A DNA stretch of 64,000 nucleotides from Clostridiales bacterium (GCA_015069295.1 SVIW01000001.1:225503-289502); one strand, 5' to 3'. Positions 35,401-45,275 are shown, numbered from the stretch's first letter. A program made the numbers and translations. Notes: generated from the letters alone by a model not told the origin.

Positions 35401-38400
35401 CCTTAAAGGCGTATTCGTAAATCATCTTCAAATCGGAGAAGTCGATGTTGTAGTTTTCCCCGTGCTCGCCAACGCGGTGTTCCACCGAAGTAAAGTATAC
35501 TTCTCTAAGTGCCGTTGCGTCGAGGAAGGCGTTTTCGTTGATGTCGATAACCGAAGAAGGAATGATGATAATTTCTACGTTGTCGTTTTCTTTAAACGCT
35601 TCCGTACCGATATACCAAATATTCATATCCGTCGGGATACGCAATACTTTTTCTTTCGTTCCGTCGCCGTCCACGTCGATTTCTTCGTTCCAACCGATAC
35701 CGTTGTATTTGGTCAAGGTATAGTTGCTGACGGTAAATTCGTTGAGAACTTTCAGTGTAACGCTGGTGTAGACTCTCGTTTCTTTCCAAACGCCGTTTAC
35801 GTATTCTTCCACCGTTGCGGAAATGACCGCCGAGCCCTTCTTCAAGGTATGCACTACGCCGTTTTCGTCGACGGTCGCCACCGCCTCGTTGTTGGATTTC
35901 CAAGCGATACGGAGGTTTTCCATCGGATGGAACCAAGGCTCTTTTTCTACCGTAAGCGGAATTTCTTTGCCCGCGTATACCTCTACCGTACCTTTTGCTT
36001 TTTCAAGCGCCATCAGGTAGTTTTCGATAATCCCGAAGGAAATCGAGGTAGGCAATTCGGACAGATACGTTTCTTTATCGGTTACGGTAACGTTGATGGT
36101 CTTCGTAACCCCCTTATGGTTGGTTACGGTGATACGTTCGCTACCCGCCTTCAACCCGACGATTTCGCCGTTTTTAACCTGCGCGCAATCGGGGTTGCCG
36201 ACTACTTTCCACGTAAAGTTCGATTCGTCTGCGCTGCCCGTATAGTTTGCGCCGAAATCAAGTTCAACCTTGTGCGTCTGATAGATATCCAAAGTGATGT
36301 TATCGCCGTTTGCGATGCTGAAATCATCGGGCATAACGCCGACGTTTGCCATATGGATATCCAGCTCGTACAAGCAGCTGTTTACGGCGTAGTCGTCGAT
36401 TTGCAAATACAGCTTATCGCCGTATTTTTCATAGATGTCCGTAATTTCGATAGAAACGGTCGTCGTACCGTTTTTGTTTGCGTTACGTACGGGAGCGGGA
36501 TAATCGGTTGCAAGCTGCAAGGTTATCTCGTTGTTCTTGTCGTACGTAGGATAGCAAAGCAAGACTGCCTGTGCGTAGTGGTTATCGAAAACGTCTACGT
36601 CGAGGTAGATACGCTGTTTCCACTTGTCGCCGTCTTTATACGAATAATAACGCACGCGCGCGTCTTCCAAAACGGGAGCTTCGTAATCGACCGTGAAGGT
36701 AAATTCGAAGGAGTCCTCTTCTCTCGCTTCCGCCCCGTCCTCGTCTTCGGGCTTTTCTTGGAAGAAATCAAATTCTAAGCGGTACAAACCGTTGGCAACC
36801 AAACCTTCCAATTCGGGGAAGAGTTCCAATTCGACGTTCGCAGGTACCGCTGCGCCGCCGCCTGCGTACGCTTTCCCGACGCGATAGATTTTATCTTCCA
36901 TAATCAACTCGCCCGTGGCAACGTTGTAGAGCTTGTATTTAACGAGTTTTGCGTTACGCAAAAGCCCTGCGTACAACGCTTTGATCGAGGTCGAACTGAG
37001 ATAGTTTTCGTCGTTCCCTTCGCCGTAATATTCGTTATAGCGGGAAACGGAGCACTTGTCTTCGTCTACGTACATCGGATCCGCATCCTCGGGAAGAAGA
37101 TATACGTAACCGCCCATAGGCAAAATGTATTTTTCGTTGTAATAGGAGTTATAAGGAAGAGTTTCCCAAACGCTTGCTTTTAATTTCTGGTCGTCTTCCA
37201 CCGACGCGTCCTGCGCGCTTTCCGCAACTTCAAACGCCGATACGTCCAGCATAGGCGCTTGGTTCCAATCGCCGAAGAAGGCAAGGAAAGGAATGTTCAA
37301 GTCGCACTGTACGTCGTCGGAAGAGAGAAGGGACAAGAAACCTTCTACGTACATACCGTTTTCAAAACGGTCTTTGATATAATTGATTTCCGATTGATGC
37401 AAGCTCAAGGTTACGGAAATTTCCAAGGACTCGCCTTGTTTTACCGTAATTTCGTCGCCGTCTTCATACGTCTTCCCGTCAATCGTCCATACCGCCGTCG
37501 CCTTGTCGAGCATATGCGCCTGTTCGGCTACGGTAATTTTATCTTTGGACGTCGATTCGGTCATTGCCGCGTGTTTTAACGTAAAGGTCAAATCCTCGCG
37601 GTCGCTGAAGTTCTTGACGAAGAAACGCATATTGTATACGCCCATTTCGTCGGGATCGTCGCCAAGTTCTAACTTCGGACGATAATCGCAGTCGGCGTTG
37701 TCCGTATACAGATACGCCTGCGTACCTTTGATAACGTTGCCGTCTCCGTCCTTTTTCGCAATGACGTTTTCCAATTTCGCAACGCCTGCGCCCTGCTTTC
37801 TTGGCGAGTACAAATATCCGTCTTGGTCGTATACAAGACCTGCCGTGCTCATCGTAAGCTGCATTACGCGACGGTTTAATTCGATGCCGTTGGTGATGCC
37901 GAGGTCGTTTTTCACGTAGTTTCTAACGAGCGCGATAAAGCCTGCCATATTCGGCGTTGCCATCGACGTACCGCTCTGTTCGCCGTAACCGCCGGGAACG
38001 GCAGAGGTAATTTCGCCACCGTGCGCCGTGATTTCGGGTTTAATTTTTAAATCGTGCGTAGGACCCCAAGAGGAGAATTCACTCATAAAAGGACCTGCCG
38101 TATAAGACGAGCTTAACGTAATCGTACCGAGTTTATCTCTGCCTGCGCCCTCTACCATCGCAAGACCTGCGTTATTGTTGATGGAGATTGCAGGGATCGG
38201 ATCGTCGATTTCACCGAGGTTCATACGAATCGTACCCGATACGTTGTTGTAGATGATGATACCGATTGCACCCATCTTCATCGCAACCTCTACCTTGTCT
38301 TGGAAGGTAGATTCGCCACGGGATACGAGCGCGATACGGTTCAAGCTGTTGCCGTTGGAATCCTTGAAAAGTTTTTCCACGTTATAGTAGTCCGAACCCA

Positions 38401-39949
38401 AGCCTTTCCCGCCGACTACGACGTATTCGAATTCCGTTTGTCCGTTATATTTCGCCGCCAAATCCGCAACGAAGTCGTAGGGGTTGCCGTCGATGTCGCG
38501 GGACTGTTCGAAAAATACCGTCTTTTCTTCCGTCGCGCCTGCGTTGGCAACAAGGTAAGGCGCCTGCTGCCCGTTGATACTTGCAACGGACAACGCCGCC
38601 GCAAAGGTCGAAGGCGAGCCTACCGTACTCGAATCGGGGTTAGAGGCAAGGTTGGTACCGTAGACGCCACCGTATCCGGCACTGTAATCGTTACTTGCCG
38701 CACAGATAAGACTGATACCCGAAGCTTGGATACGCTGATATACTTCGTTCAGCATTTCCCCTTCGTCGTCCCCGTCGTTGGTGGTCGTGAACCCGCAAGA
38801 AGTACCCAGCGACATATTGATAACGTCAACGCCGAGTTTTACACAGTCGTCGAGCGCCGCAATAATATCTTCCGCCACCGCACCTCCAAGGTCAGGATCG
38901 TCCAAATCGTCGGTGAACACCTTACAAATCATCAACTGCGCGTCGGGCGCTACGCCGATAAATTCTTCCGATTGCGGAATACCGTCTTTGTCGGTGTAAC
39001 CGCTGGGGTCGTAACCGCCGATAATACCCGCTACGTGCGTACCGTGGTTGGAGTACGAGGGGTATACGTCGGGATCGTCGTCCGCATAGTCGTATGCAAA
39101 CGGCACTTTCGCGCTGAGATATACGTCCGCAGAGGACAGCTCGCCCGAGCGAACTTCCGCCGAAAGGTCAAAATCGGGATTGTTCAATACGTCTTTTACG
39201 TATTGCTCGTTCCAAGCCACCTTCGCGTCCTTGTTTTTAAAGCTTTGGAATGCGTTGTGGGTATAATCAAGCCCGGTATCGAGAACGGCTACGACCGTAC
39301 CTTCGCCGTACATAGAAGCGTATTCGGACGAGTCGTAAATACCCGTTGCATATACGTCCGTTTCGTTGTAGATAACCCCGCCGTTACTAGTTGCCGTAGC
39401 GGTTTCGGGTTCGGAATAAGAAGTCGTAATAAACACGCCGTCTACCCCGTCCATCTTCTTAATGGTAGAAACGTACTTGGTATCGATTTCAATCGCTATA
39501 CCGTTTAATACGGTGTCGTATCTGCCCTCTACCTTATAGGAAATCCCGTTCTTTGCCAACTGACGAAGGAAGGCAGCCTGCTCGGCTTGGATAGCCGCCT
39601 GCGCGCGGTTGCCGTCCCAAGTAGACAAATACTCTTTCACCGCCTCGCCCTTTGCGCGTTCTGCAACGGGTTTGCCGTCCAAGGTAACGATAACCGTACG
39701 CGTTTCGTATACGGGTTTACTTACTTCCTTAACGCTGGAATTGAAATTTTCCTGCATAATTTTTGACGTATCGTATTTCCCCGTAACGTTCTTAAAGGAA
39801 ACATCCGAATCCGTCGTCGCCGTTTGCGTCGTTTTCGCAGCCGCAGCCGAAACCTCCGCGCCCGTGCGCAAGGTATGCTCAACTACGAGCGTCGACGCCA
39901 TCATAAGCGACAAAATCCCGCAAGTAATCCTCTTCACTGATTTCTTCAT
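32456..39949 (-). CDS. Giant cell-surface subtilase with BspA-like leucine-rich repeats
   Basis: This ~2497-aa protein starts at the ATG at 39949, after TAGGAGG. It has a signal peptide, then an inhibitor-like propeptide (~75-180, YETRTVIVTLDGKPV). An S8 catalytic domain follows with Asp224 (VLDTGLDYTH), His302 (NHGTHVAG) and Ser662 (GTSMATPNMAG), all intact, and a PA insert near 500-600 (RIALVSRGESTFQDK). C5a-peptidase-like Fn3 regions follow, then Big_2-like domains (~1280-1440), then many BspA-type LRR units (~1470-2240, for example VTIGNNAFANCRSL), then a Big_3-like domain. The end is EKEGGCGS, a hydrophobic stretch and RKKKED. It is likely a surface protease acting on host or dietary proteins. 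It resembles lactocepin/C5a peptidase in the first half. Confidence 0.92.
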   Translation of the reverse strand: MKKSVKRITCGILSLMMASTLVVEHTLRTGAEVSAAAAKTTQTATTDSDVSFKNVTGKYDTSKIMQENFNSSVKEVSKPVYETRTVIVTLDGKPVAERAKGEAVKEYLSTWDGNRAQAAIQAEQAAFLRQLAKNGISYKVEGRYDTVLNGIAIEIDTKYVSTIKKMDGVDGVFITTSYSEPETATATSNGGVIYNETDVYATGIYDSSEYASMYGEGTVVAVLDTGLDYTHNAFQSFKNKDAKVAWNEQYVKDVLNNPDFDLSAEVRSGELSSADVYLSAKVPFAYDYADDDPDVYPSYSNHGTHVAGIIGGYDPSGYTDKDGIPQSEEFIGVAPDAQLMICKVFTDDLDDPDLGGAVAEDIIAALDDCVKLGVDVINMSLGTSCGFTTTNDGDDEGEMLNEVYQRIQASGISLICAASNDYSAGYGGVYGTNLASNPDSSTVGSPSTFAAALSVASINGQQAPYLVANAGATEEKTVFFEQSRDIDGNPYDFVADLAAKYNGQTEFEYVVVGGKGLGSDYYNVEKLFKDSNGNSLNRIALVSRGESTFQDKVEVAMKMGAIGIIIYNNVSGTIRMNLGEIDDPIPAISINNNAGLAMVEGAGRDKLGTITLSSSYTAGPFMSEFSSWGPTHDLKIKPEITAHGGEITSAVPGGYGEQSGTSMATPNMAGFIALVRNYVKNDLGITNGIELNRRVMQLTMSTAGLVYDQDGYLYSPRKQGAGVAKLENVIAKKDGDGNVIKGTQAYLYTDNADCDYRPKLELGDDPDEMGVYNMRFFVKNFSDREDLTFTLKHAAMTESTSKDKITVAEQAHMLDKATAVWTIDGKTYEDGDEITVKQGESLEISVTLSLHQSEINYIKDRFENGMYVEGFLSLLSSDDVQCDLNIPFLAFFGDWNQAPMLDVSAFEVAESAQDASVEDDQKLKASVWETLPYNSYYNEKYILPMGGYVYLLPEDADPMYVDEDKCSVSRYNEYYGEGNDENYLSSTSIKALYAGLLRNAKLVKYKLYNVATGELIMEDKIYRVGKAYAGGGAAVPANVELELFPELEGLVANGLYRLEFDFFQEKPEDEDGAEAREEDSFEFTFTVDYEAPVLEDARVRYYSYKDGDKWKQRIYLDVDVFDNHYAQAVLLCYPTYDKNNEITLQLATDYPAPVRNANKNGTTTVSIEITDIYEKYGDKLYLQIDDYAVNSCLYELDIHMANVGVMPDDFSIANGDNITLDIYQTHKVELDFGANYTGSADESNFTWKVVGNPDCAQVKNGEIVGLKAGSERITVTNHKGVTKTINVTVTDKETYLSELPTSISFGIIENYLMALEKAKGTVEVYAGKEIPLTVEKEPWFHPMENLRIAWKSNNEAVATVDENGVVHTLKKGSAVISATVEEYVNGVWKETRVYTSVTLKVLNEFTVSNYTLTKYNGIGWNEEIDVDGDGTKEKVLRIPTDMNIWYIGTEAFKENDNVEIIIIPSSVIDINENAFLDATALREVYFTSVEHRVGEHGENYNIDFSDLKMIYEYAFKGCTALEKVDFSNVKTVTIAQEAFANCTSLTQVVDMKKIGTMHHRAFANTALTGEVDLSGLHMSGQYVFEGCNNITSVKTGRFTAIGDYMFAGCTSLSGVITLHTPKIGTGAFRNCTNLSGVVLDSNGVEGLRFDIGASAFENCGRSADGFTVDFGGETVRFIGDRAFANTQLSAIDFSTLKGLEVLGSNVFAGTSITQIVLDDGIDFDDLQLNGAPFSGLTVTVASGSQNYKEENGVIYTADGKKLLYANATVAENFTLPDSVNEIFAYAFANNTSVKKVVLHDGVHTIGKYAFSGSALTEIVFGNGLGSIAEGAFRNSALTEAKLPSSVLEIGDYAFTNTPIKSFTGDGVVTIGNNAFANCRSLVTLVLSETVTTLGNSVFENCSALTSAVLPSVKTMGWNVFYNTGVLNEVTFGENAATIGTYTFYRSAVAKVTFTGTAIETIGEGTFSDCNNITSVVLPESVKEIGAYAFYGCRNLSEINLENVQIFGDMSFYNTALTALDLDSAKEIGTMAFGTQVERTGDRGEGLYTSVSMPVVEQIGNYAFLNGAMSSIALPETVKEIGYGVFGSAGSLVSITVAENNANFFVENNVLYRYIDKAAGLYELTAYPSALVGEGELGARTYKIKDGTTSVLAYAFYGLNAKALNKVVLPYSVKLIGDSAFFASGVTEYTFESIDAPTLESVYRQEISDQIKSNTSRPYYRGYYYANFETYLFNFTDYVKETSTLKINYPSNGKGYDSYIYRLYFGTKLQTGIAMEDDTRECINLIEAMYDGETILSWTQAGSGMNQETLREFSETVKTARLHYNNVMKNADQKTYITEEHVEKLAEVEGALREVKVHFGIESVAKEIEVAPSSTHKTAYTAGERFDKTGLRAIVTYDDYSTEEIDASDLDLLPRYDVELTVYNRYVQLEYGDLTLTVDVQVAAKEENKDPEPVNPDPDKGGSSSEEKEGGCGSVVSVIAPTILMVSMAFLLRKKKED

Positions 39950-40040
39950 ATAGCCTCCTAAGCCTTGTAGGCTTTTCACTTCTGTTGTAGGGTAAATTTT
40001 ATAAAATCCACACAATAACCCTATTTTTCCATTCTGTTAT

Positions 40041-40069
40041 ATTTTATAACAAAATTGATTTTTTGTCAA
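40041..40069 (-). promoter_or_regulatory. Promoter of the giant subtilase gene
   Basis: TTGACA (40064-40069) and TAAAAT (40041-40046) are separated by 17 bp on the minus strand. The leader to 39949 is about 85 nt. Confidence 0.8.
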
Positions 40070-40136
40070 GAAATTTTCCCTCTTTCCGCACATCCTATAG
40101 AAAAAAAGTGTGAAATTTTTATAAATGAATATTTTG

Positions 40137-40245
40137 CCCGCCCTTTGGGGATTTCTTACTGGTCATTGCGAGGCGTTAGCCGTGGCAATCTCTGCCCGCC
40201 CTTTTGGGATTTCCTCGTCGCTTTTGCTCCTCGCAATGACGGGAG
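40137..40245. repeat. REP-like intergenic repeat
   Basis: GTCATTGCGAGGCGTTAGCC near 40163 and CCTCGCAATGAC near 40232 form terminal inverted repeats. Inside are two copies of the stretch CCCGCCCTTT(T)GGGATTTC. This GTCATTGCGAGG type of repeat is widespread between genes in gut bacteria. A weaker relative may exist near 52200-52265. No gene lies in 39950-40321. Confidence 0.65.
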
Positions 40246-40272
40246 AACGTCGCGGTTTTACTCTATGAAAAC

Positions 40273-40300
40273 AGTCCTTGCAGAAAAATCTGCAAGGACT
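40273..40300 (-). terminator. Terminator of the 1577-aa surface protein gene
   Basis: A perfect 12-bp stem AGTCCTTGCAGA/TCTGCAAGGACT with a four-base loop lies 21 bp after the stop, followed on the minus strand by GTTTTC. Confidence 0.85.
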
Positions 40301-40321
40301 GCTAACTTTATTCACTTGTTT

Positions 40322-43300
40322 TTACGAAACCGTCCAGGTCCAAACTGCCCCGTGTCCGTCCGCCGTACAGGTCGCCGTCAAAGTATTCGTCGTTACGTAA
40401 TAGTAGTAATATCCGTCGTCTTTTCTCATATACAATCTCGTACCCGCTTCAATCACCAAAACGTCGTCTTTTGCATAACTCCATTCAGACAATTCTACAA
40501 TCTTGTTACCGTTACCGTGATAACGCCATACACCGGTATACGCCGAGCCGTTGACCGTTACCGTTCCTTCGGAAAGCATAACATTCGTTGCCCCGTTAAA
40601 CAATTCTTCGTTTAAATGTATACGAATCGTATGCGTTGTGGCAACCCCTTCATTATAGTCAGAATGGCTGACAACGTTTTTGATCTTGTTCCAGTCCAGA
40701 TCGCCCGCTTTGGTCGGATTTACAATCCAAGCCGAACCCGTCCAAACCCCAACGACGTCCTCGGTAAATTCGAGCGCGTACGCAAGGTTCGCGTGGTTAA
40801 ATACCGTACCCGCCTTGATAACAAACTCGTCGCCTACCGAAAGATTTGCCGTATCGAAACGGATTTCAAGTTTATCGTGGTTGTCCCCGAAATAGTTGTA
40901 AGGCTTATCAGCCCAAACACCAATCAACTCTCCACCGATTGTTACCGTAACTTTACCGTTGATAGTCATTCCATAGTTGTTAACTCCCAAAAGTTCAGCA
41001 ATTTTACTATCTTGGCTCTCATTCAACTTGATTCGCACACCCGAAGGGTCTCCCTCGTTCGAAATACTAATAATCGACTCTGCCGTCAATTTAATCGACT
41101 GTTTCGTGGTAACTGCAACCGTCATATTCGCGTTTACGTTTACCGTATACGTGCCATCGTAGTTGTTCACCGCATTGGTAACGCCTACGATTGCATAGCC
41201 GTCGTTTGCAGTAATCGCTACGGTATACACGCCTTCGTCTACCGTAATTGTCGCACCGCTCGTAACGCTTACACCGCCAATCGACGCCGTTGCGTCGCCA
41301 AGCGAATAGGTAACCGACCAAACGTTAATCGTCTTAATCGTTACCGTTACGTTTTCGGTAACCGTCAAAGTATACGTACCGTCGCCGTTTGCAACTGCGC
41401 CTTCCACGGATACGAGTCTACAACCATTTTCAAGTGCAACCGAGAAGGTATATTCGCCGCCGTTCTCCACGTAAACGGTCGAACCGTTTGCAACCGCGCC
41501 GTTTTCGACCGTAACGCCGTTAGGAACATTGAAGGTAACCGCGCATACCGAAGCAGTGGAAACGGTCGTAATTTCAATTACGGTATCGCCCGTAAGAGTA
41601 ATGGTATAGGCGTGGTTTGCATTCGTCGCCAGCTCGTCGCCGTTGACGGTAATCTTCGAAATCGCGTAACCGTCGTCGGGCGTAAGCGTGAAGGAATACC
41701 CGCCCTGCAACGCAGTCGTCGCACCGTTCGCCGTTACGTGGTTTCCGTTAAAGGTTACCGCTACGCGCAAATCGCCTACAACCCACGCACCGTTTACGTA
41801 GGTATAAACGAGCTCTTCCGTAATCGTCTTATAACCGATACTGGTATTCGATTCAGGAAGCCCGTAAATAATCTTCGTTCCTGCGGGAATACGCAATACG
41901 TCGCCGTTTGCAGAGCCCGCAAATCCCGTTCCGCGCAAGCCAAAGATTGAAGTATACTCGCCGTTTGTGTCCACCCCGGAATTATAGTGTTCAGAGTTTC
42001 CGCCGTACCAGAACCCCGTTTCCAGCCGCAAAACGCTACCGTTGGCTTTTTCAAGAACTACGTCCCCGTAAACCCCCGTTACTTTATAATGCGTTTCCAT
42101 AATATTGCCGGGCACGAACATACGGATTTCATTGTCCCCATCATTTCTAACCGCGCTAAAATTCGCCGACGTCAAATCGCCCAAGTCGTTGTTTGCGACA
42201 AACCAATTATTGCTCATATATACCGCGCAAATGGCCTCAGGGAATACGATTCTTCCTTGCGTCGTCCACCATTCGGAACCCGCAGGAATATACAAGTAAT
42301 CGCCTGCACTTTCGCCAAATTCGCCGCCGAGAATACCGAGCAGGTTGTTCGCACTACCGTACGTAAACGCCGTTTCCGCCGCCATCGTAACCCCGTTGAT
42401 AATAGGCAAGCCTTTATCTTCGTTAATAACCGCCCATCCGTAATGCGAACCGATTATACCACCGCCGATTCTGATACGAAGTTCTTTTACACCCGACTCG
42501 TTGTTGTAGTTTTGTACAAGTATAACGTCTTCAGGCAAAATCTCCATTACGTTTTCCAACGCCCACAGCGTTTGCGTCTGATCTTTTCCAAGGAATACAA
42601 ACTTGATTTCTTCTTCAAACTCGTGGCAAACGTTGCCCATCCAAATACGCGTACCTTTCTTAATGACAAGCGTATCTTCAAAAGGCGTTGTACCGTAACG
42701 CAATCCCTCGCCGCGAAGTTCGAGAATCTTATGGGTAGATCCGTGATAATGCATACCCGTCCAAAGCTGTCCGTTCAAGTAGATACCCGTGCCGGCTTTC
42801 GTTTCTACGATAAGACCCCCAGTAAGCTCGTTAAAGAGCGAAACGTCCAAATTAAGACGGATATACTCGACTCCATCTTCCAAATAATTGTAGACTCTGG
42901 TGAAATTCGACCCGGAAATCGTTTCCGGCTCTGCCGTACCATCGCTGTTCATAACCCAATGAACACCGTTATAGTACATATTCAAATCTTCCGTCAGCGT
43001 GTAATAGTATTGCCCCATCCAGAAACGGGTACCGCCGCTGATAAAGATCTTATCGCCCGCCTCTTTACCCGAAACGTTTTCCAATGCAAGAATCTGATAT
43101 GCGCCGTCGTTCGTATCCTGCCCGAAATAATAACGGAAATATTTCAGTTCTTGTTCCGTTCCGTCCGCCGCCGTATAGATTGCCTTACCGTATACGCCGT
43201 TTTCGTCGGGCATAAGTTCCATTACGCAGTCTACGAGATGTTTACCGACCAATTCGGGCATCCAAGTTTCCCGAACACCGTCTTCGTTCGCGTCGTACAA

Positions 43301-45055
43301 GCCCCATTGCGTAGTCGTATTGATACGGATTTCACCTTCTCCCGTACTCGTTACGAAATTCGTTCCTTGCGAACCAAATTCGTTCAAGGAAATCGTACCT
43401 GCGGAACGCCCAGAAACCCAACGAACGGATTCCCCGTCGGGCAGGTACGCGTACATTCTGTCTACGAAGATATAATACCCGCCGTTTTGTACGAGTTTGG
43501 TACCAGCCGCAGCAAACAACTCTTCACCCGTGTGGTGGCCGTAAGCGTTCAATTCGAGAATCGTATGCTCCCCATCGTTCCAATAGTAATACCCGTTTTC
43601 AACCTGTTCCACACCCGTTTTACCGCAGCGAATAAATACGGGATAAGGCATATCGGCAGGCAAATTGCCCTCGCCTTGTTCAAAATGGAAATCACCGTTG
43701 ATTAAAAGGTTCTTACGGAAGGTAACGCGAATCGTTTGATGGTCGGTCTTATCTCCGTCACCGTTTCTATCTTCTTGATAGTTTTCAACCGATTTGATAT
43801 CCGAGTTATACAAGTAGCCAAGGAAGACTTCGTAAGATTCCGCCGCCTCCGTCTTGCTGTATTCGAAGGTATAATCTTTTGCAAGTTTATACATCACGCC
43901 GTCGTAATAGAACATAGAGGTACTTTCTATCGTTAACGTATCGCCGGAGTTAAAAGAGCTGTCGTCCACCACAAAAACAAGGCGGGTATAATAAGTCTGT
44001 TCGTTTACGACGTACACTTTGTTGATACCGCTGTACGTACCTTCGCCAACATACGTCACGTCGATCGCTTTACCGTCCAGCACCGCGCCGTCTGCGAATT
44101 TCCCGATCGGCAGCGTTGCGTAAATTTTAATACCGCCCGACGTGCATTCCGCGCCCGTGAGGGTGAACGTGTTTGCCGTCGTAGACGTAAGCGTGATATT
44201 CTGCGAGGTCGCGTACGTCATTTCCTGCGTAACGTCGATTTCTTCGCTGGAATCTTCGTTATACCACGTGTTAAAATCGCCCGTGGGTGCTTTTTTAGGC
44301 GCATCGCCCCACCAAACTTCTTCCGTCGTTGTCGCACCAGCTACGTCGTAGGTAACGTTGTAGATGGGTATGTATTCTTTAATTTTGCCTAAGGCGTCCT
44401 TATTTCTCTCCTCGTTGCCCCAAGAAAACGCTCCGCTTTCCGTATCCTTATACGCGAGCTTTGCAACGCTCGCCATACTTCTTTCAGATACTTCCGTGGA
44501 CGCAAGCAACGTTTCCTTTCCGTTCTCGTCAACCGAGCAGATAATACCGCGGAAGGAAAGCGAAGTCGTATAATGATTTTGCGGCAAACCGTATACGTAA
44601 GCAACCGATTCGGCGTTGCCCGCTTTATCTTGGAACCAATACTCCGTCGTATCCAATTTCATAACGCTAGGCGTTTCCTTGGTCAAGTCCGCGCCCGAAA
44701 GTTTGGACGTGGGAATGACGAGAGTATACGTTTTAATCCCTTCTGCCATTTTGAACGAACCGTTTCTTTCGTTTCTCACGGAAGAATCGGGAATCAACGC
44801 GTCTCCGTTCAAAACGCTGTCCATCGGCATTTCGACGTGGAAACGAATCCCCTTTCTCGTCGTGTCATTATAATTGCCCTCGTCGTCCAATTCGTAAATT
44901 CGCACGGAAGACCCGTCCGTCTTATATCCAGCCAAAGTCGTTTCCGCCGACGCGTCTATCGACGATACGGAAGAGAAAAGCACGCCGCAAAAAACAGCCG
45001 CCAAGCCCGCTATGCAGGTGGAAAGAAAAATTCTTATTTTTTTATATCTTTTCAT
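40322..45055 (-). CDS. Large secreted protein with repeated beta modules
   Basis: This is about 1577 aa. Two in-frame ATGs exist (45061, 45055); AAGGAGG is optimally spaced for 45055. It has a signal peptide (cleavage near DASA/ETT). From ~360 onward there are at least six units of the form DxLxIxAGTxxx ... EDLxxxYxNGxWV (for example DKIFISGGTRFWMG, DTLVIKKGTRIWMG, GDEFVIKAGTVFNH, DVLVIEAGTRLYMR). Around 1120-1330 three Ig-like units of the type GYAIxxV...DGTYTLTVTENVTVTI intervene. It has no lipobox and no sorting tail, so it is probably released or held non-covalently. A 48-aa peptide gene precedes it. A glycan-binding or adhesive role is inferred only. Confidence 0.75.
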   Translation of the reverse strand: MKRYKKIRIFLSTCIAGLAAVFCGVLFSSVSSIDASAETTLAGYKTDGSSVRIYELDDEGNYNDTTRKGIRFHVEMPMDSVLNGDALIPDSSVRNERNGSFKMAEGIKTYTLVIPTSKLSGADLTKETPSVMKLDTTEYWFQDKAGNAESVAYVYGLPQNHYTTSLSFRGIICSVDENGKETLLASTEVSERSMASVAKLAYKDTESGAFSWGNEERNKDALGKIKEYIPIYNVTYDVAGATTTEEVWWGDAPKKAPTGDFNTWYNEDSSEEIDVTQEMTYATSQNITLTSTTANTFTLTGAECTSGGIKIYATLPIGKFADGAVLDGKAIDVTYVGEGTYSGINKVYVVNEQTYYTRLVFVVDDSSFNSGDTLTIESTSMFYYDGVMYKLAKDYTFEYSKTEAAESYEVFLGYLYNSDIKSVENYQEDRNGDGDKTDHQTIRVTFRKNLLINGDFHFEQGEGNLPADMPYPVFIRCGKTGVEQVENGYYYWNDGEHTILELNAYGHHTGEELFAAAGTKLVQNGGYYIFVDRMYAYLPDGESVRWVSGRSAGTISLNEFGSQGTNFVTSTGEGEIRINTTTQWGLYDANEDGVRETWMPELVGKHLVDCVMELMPDENGVYGKAIYTAADGTEQELKYFRYYFGQDTNDGAYQILALENVSGKEAGDKIFISGGTRFWMGQYYYTLTEDLNMYYNGVHWVMNSDGTAEPETISGSNFTRVYNYLEDGVEYIRLNLDVSLFNELTGGLIVETKAGTGIYLNGQLWTGMHYHGSTHKILELRGEGLRYGTTPFEDTLVIKKGTRIWMGNVCHEFEEEIKFVFLGKDQTQTLWALENVMEILPEDVILVQNYNNESGVKELRIRIGGGIIGSHYGWAVINEDKGLPIINGVTMAAETAFTYGSANNLLGILGGEFGESAGDYLYIPAGSEWWTTQGRIVFPEAICAVYMSNNWFVANNDLGDLTSANFSAVRNDGDNEIRMFVPGNIMETHYKVTGVYGDVVLEKANGSVLRLETGFWYGGNSEHYNSGVDTNGEYTSIFGLRGTGFAGSANGDVLRIPAGTKIIYGLPESNTSIGYKTITEELVYTYVNGAWVVGDLRVAVTFNGNHVTANGATTALQGGYSFTLTPDDGYAISKITVNGDELATNANHAYTITLTGDTVIEITTVSTASVCAVTFNVPNGVTVENGAVANGSTVYVENGGEYTFSVALENGCRLVSVEGAVANGDGTYTLTVTENVTVTIKTINVWSVTYSLGDATASIGGVSVTSGATITVDEGVYTVAITANDGYAIVGVTNAVNNYDGTYTVNVNANMTVAVTTKQSIKLTAESIISISNEGDPSGVRIKLNESQDSKIAELLGVNNYGMTINGKVTVTIGGELIGVWADKPYNYFGDNHDKLEIRFDTANLSVGDEFVIKAGTVFNHANLAYALEFTEDVVGVWTGSAWIVNPTKAGDLDWNKIKNVVSHSDYNEGVATTHTIRIHLNEELFNGATNVMLSEGTVTVNGSAYTGVWRYHGNGNKIVELSEWSYAKDDVLVIEAGTRLYMRKDDGYYYYYVTTNTLTATCTADGHGAVWTWTVS

Positions 45056-45067
45056 CTTCATACCTCC

Positions 45068-45214
45068 TTACTGTCCCCAGTCCCCGGGCCATTCGTCGCC
45101 AACGTCCGTGCTTGCCGTAAGTACGTCCTTTTCCGCAAAAACGAGCACGCGGAGAAGAGGCGCTTCGTATACGGACGAGCTCTTTTTCTCCAACATTTCT
45201 TCTGTCTTACTCAT
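45068..45214 (-). CDS. 48-aa peptide upstream of the surface protein
   Basis: The start is the ATG at 45214 with AAAGGAG upstream; the longer frame to 45262 has no such site. The sequence is hydrophilic (MSKTEEMLEKKSSSVYEAPL), then LLRVLVFAEKDVLTAS, then an acidic, Trp-containing end (VGDEWPGDWGQ). It resembles the short proteins with a YxAPxxxVxxxxxxDVxTAS pattern that are common in Clostridia and Bacteroidota and have no known role. Its stop lies 12 bp before the next start, so it is likely co-translated with the surface protein. Confidence 0.65.
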   Translation of the reverse strand: MSKTEEMLEKKSSSVYEAPLLRVLVFAEKDVLTASTDVGDEWPGDWGQ

Positions 45215-45275
45215 AGCCTTACTCCTTTTTTGACTATAACCTATCCATAAAAAATTTTTCACAATTAAATCTTTT

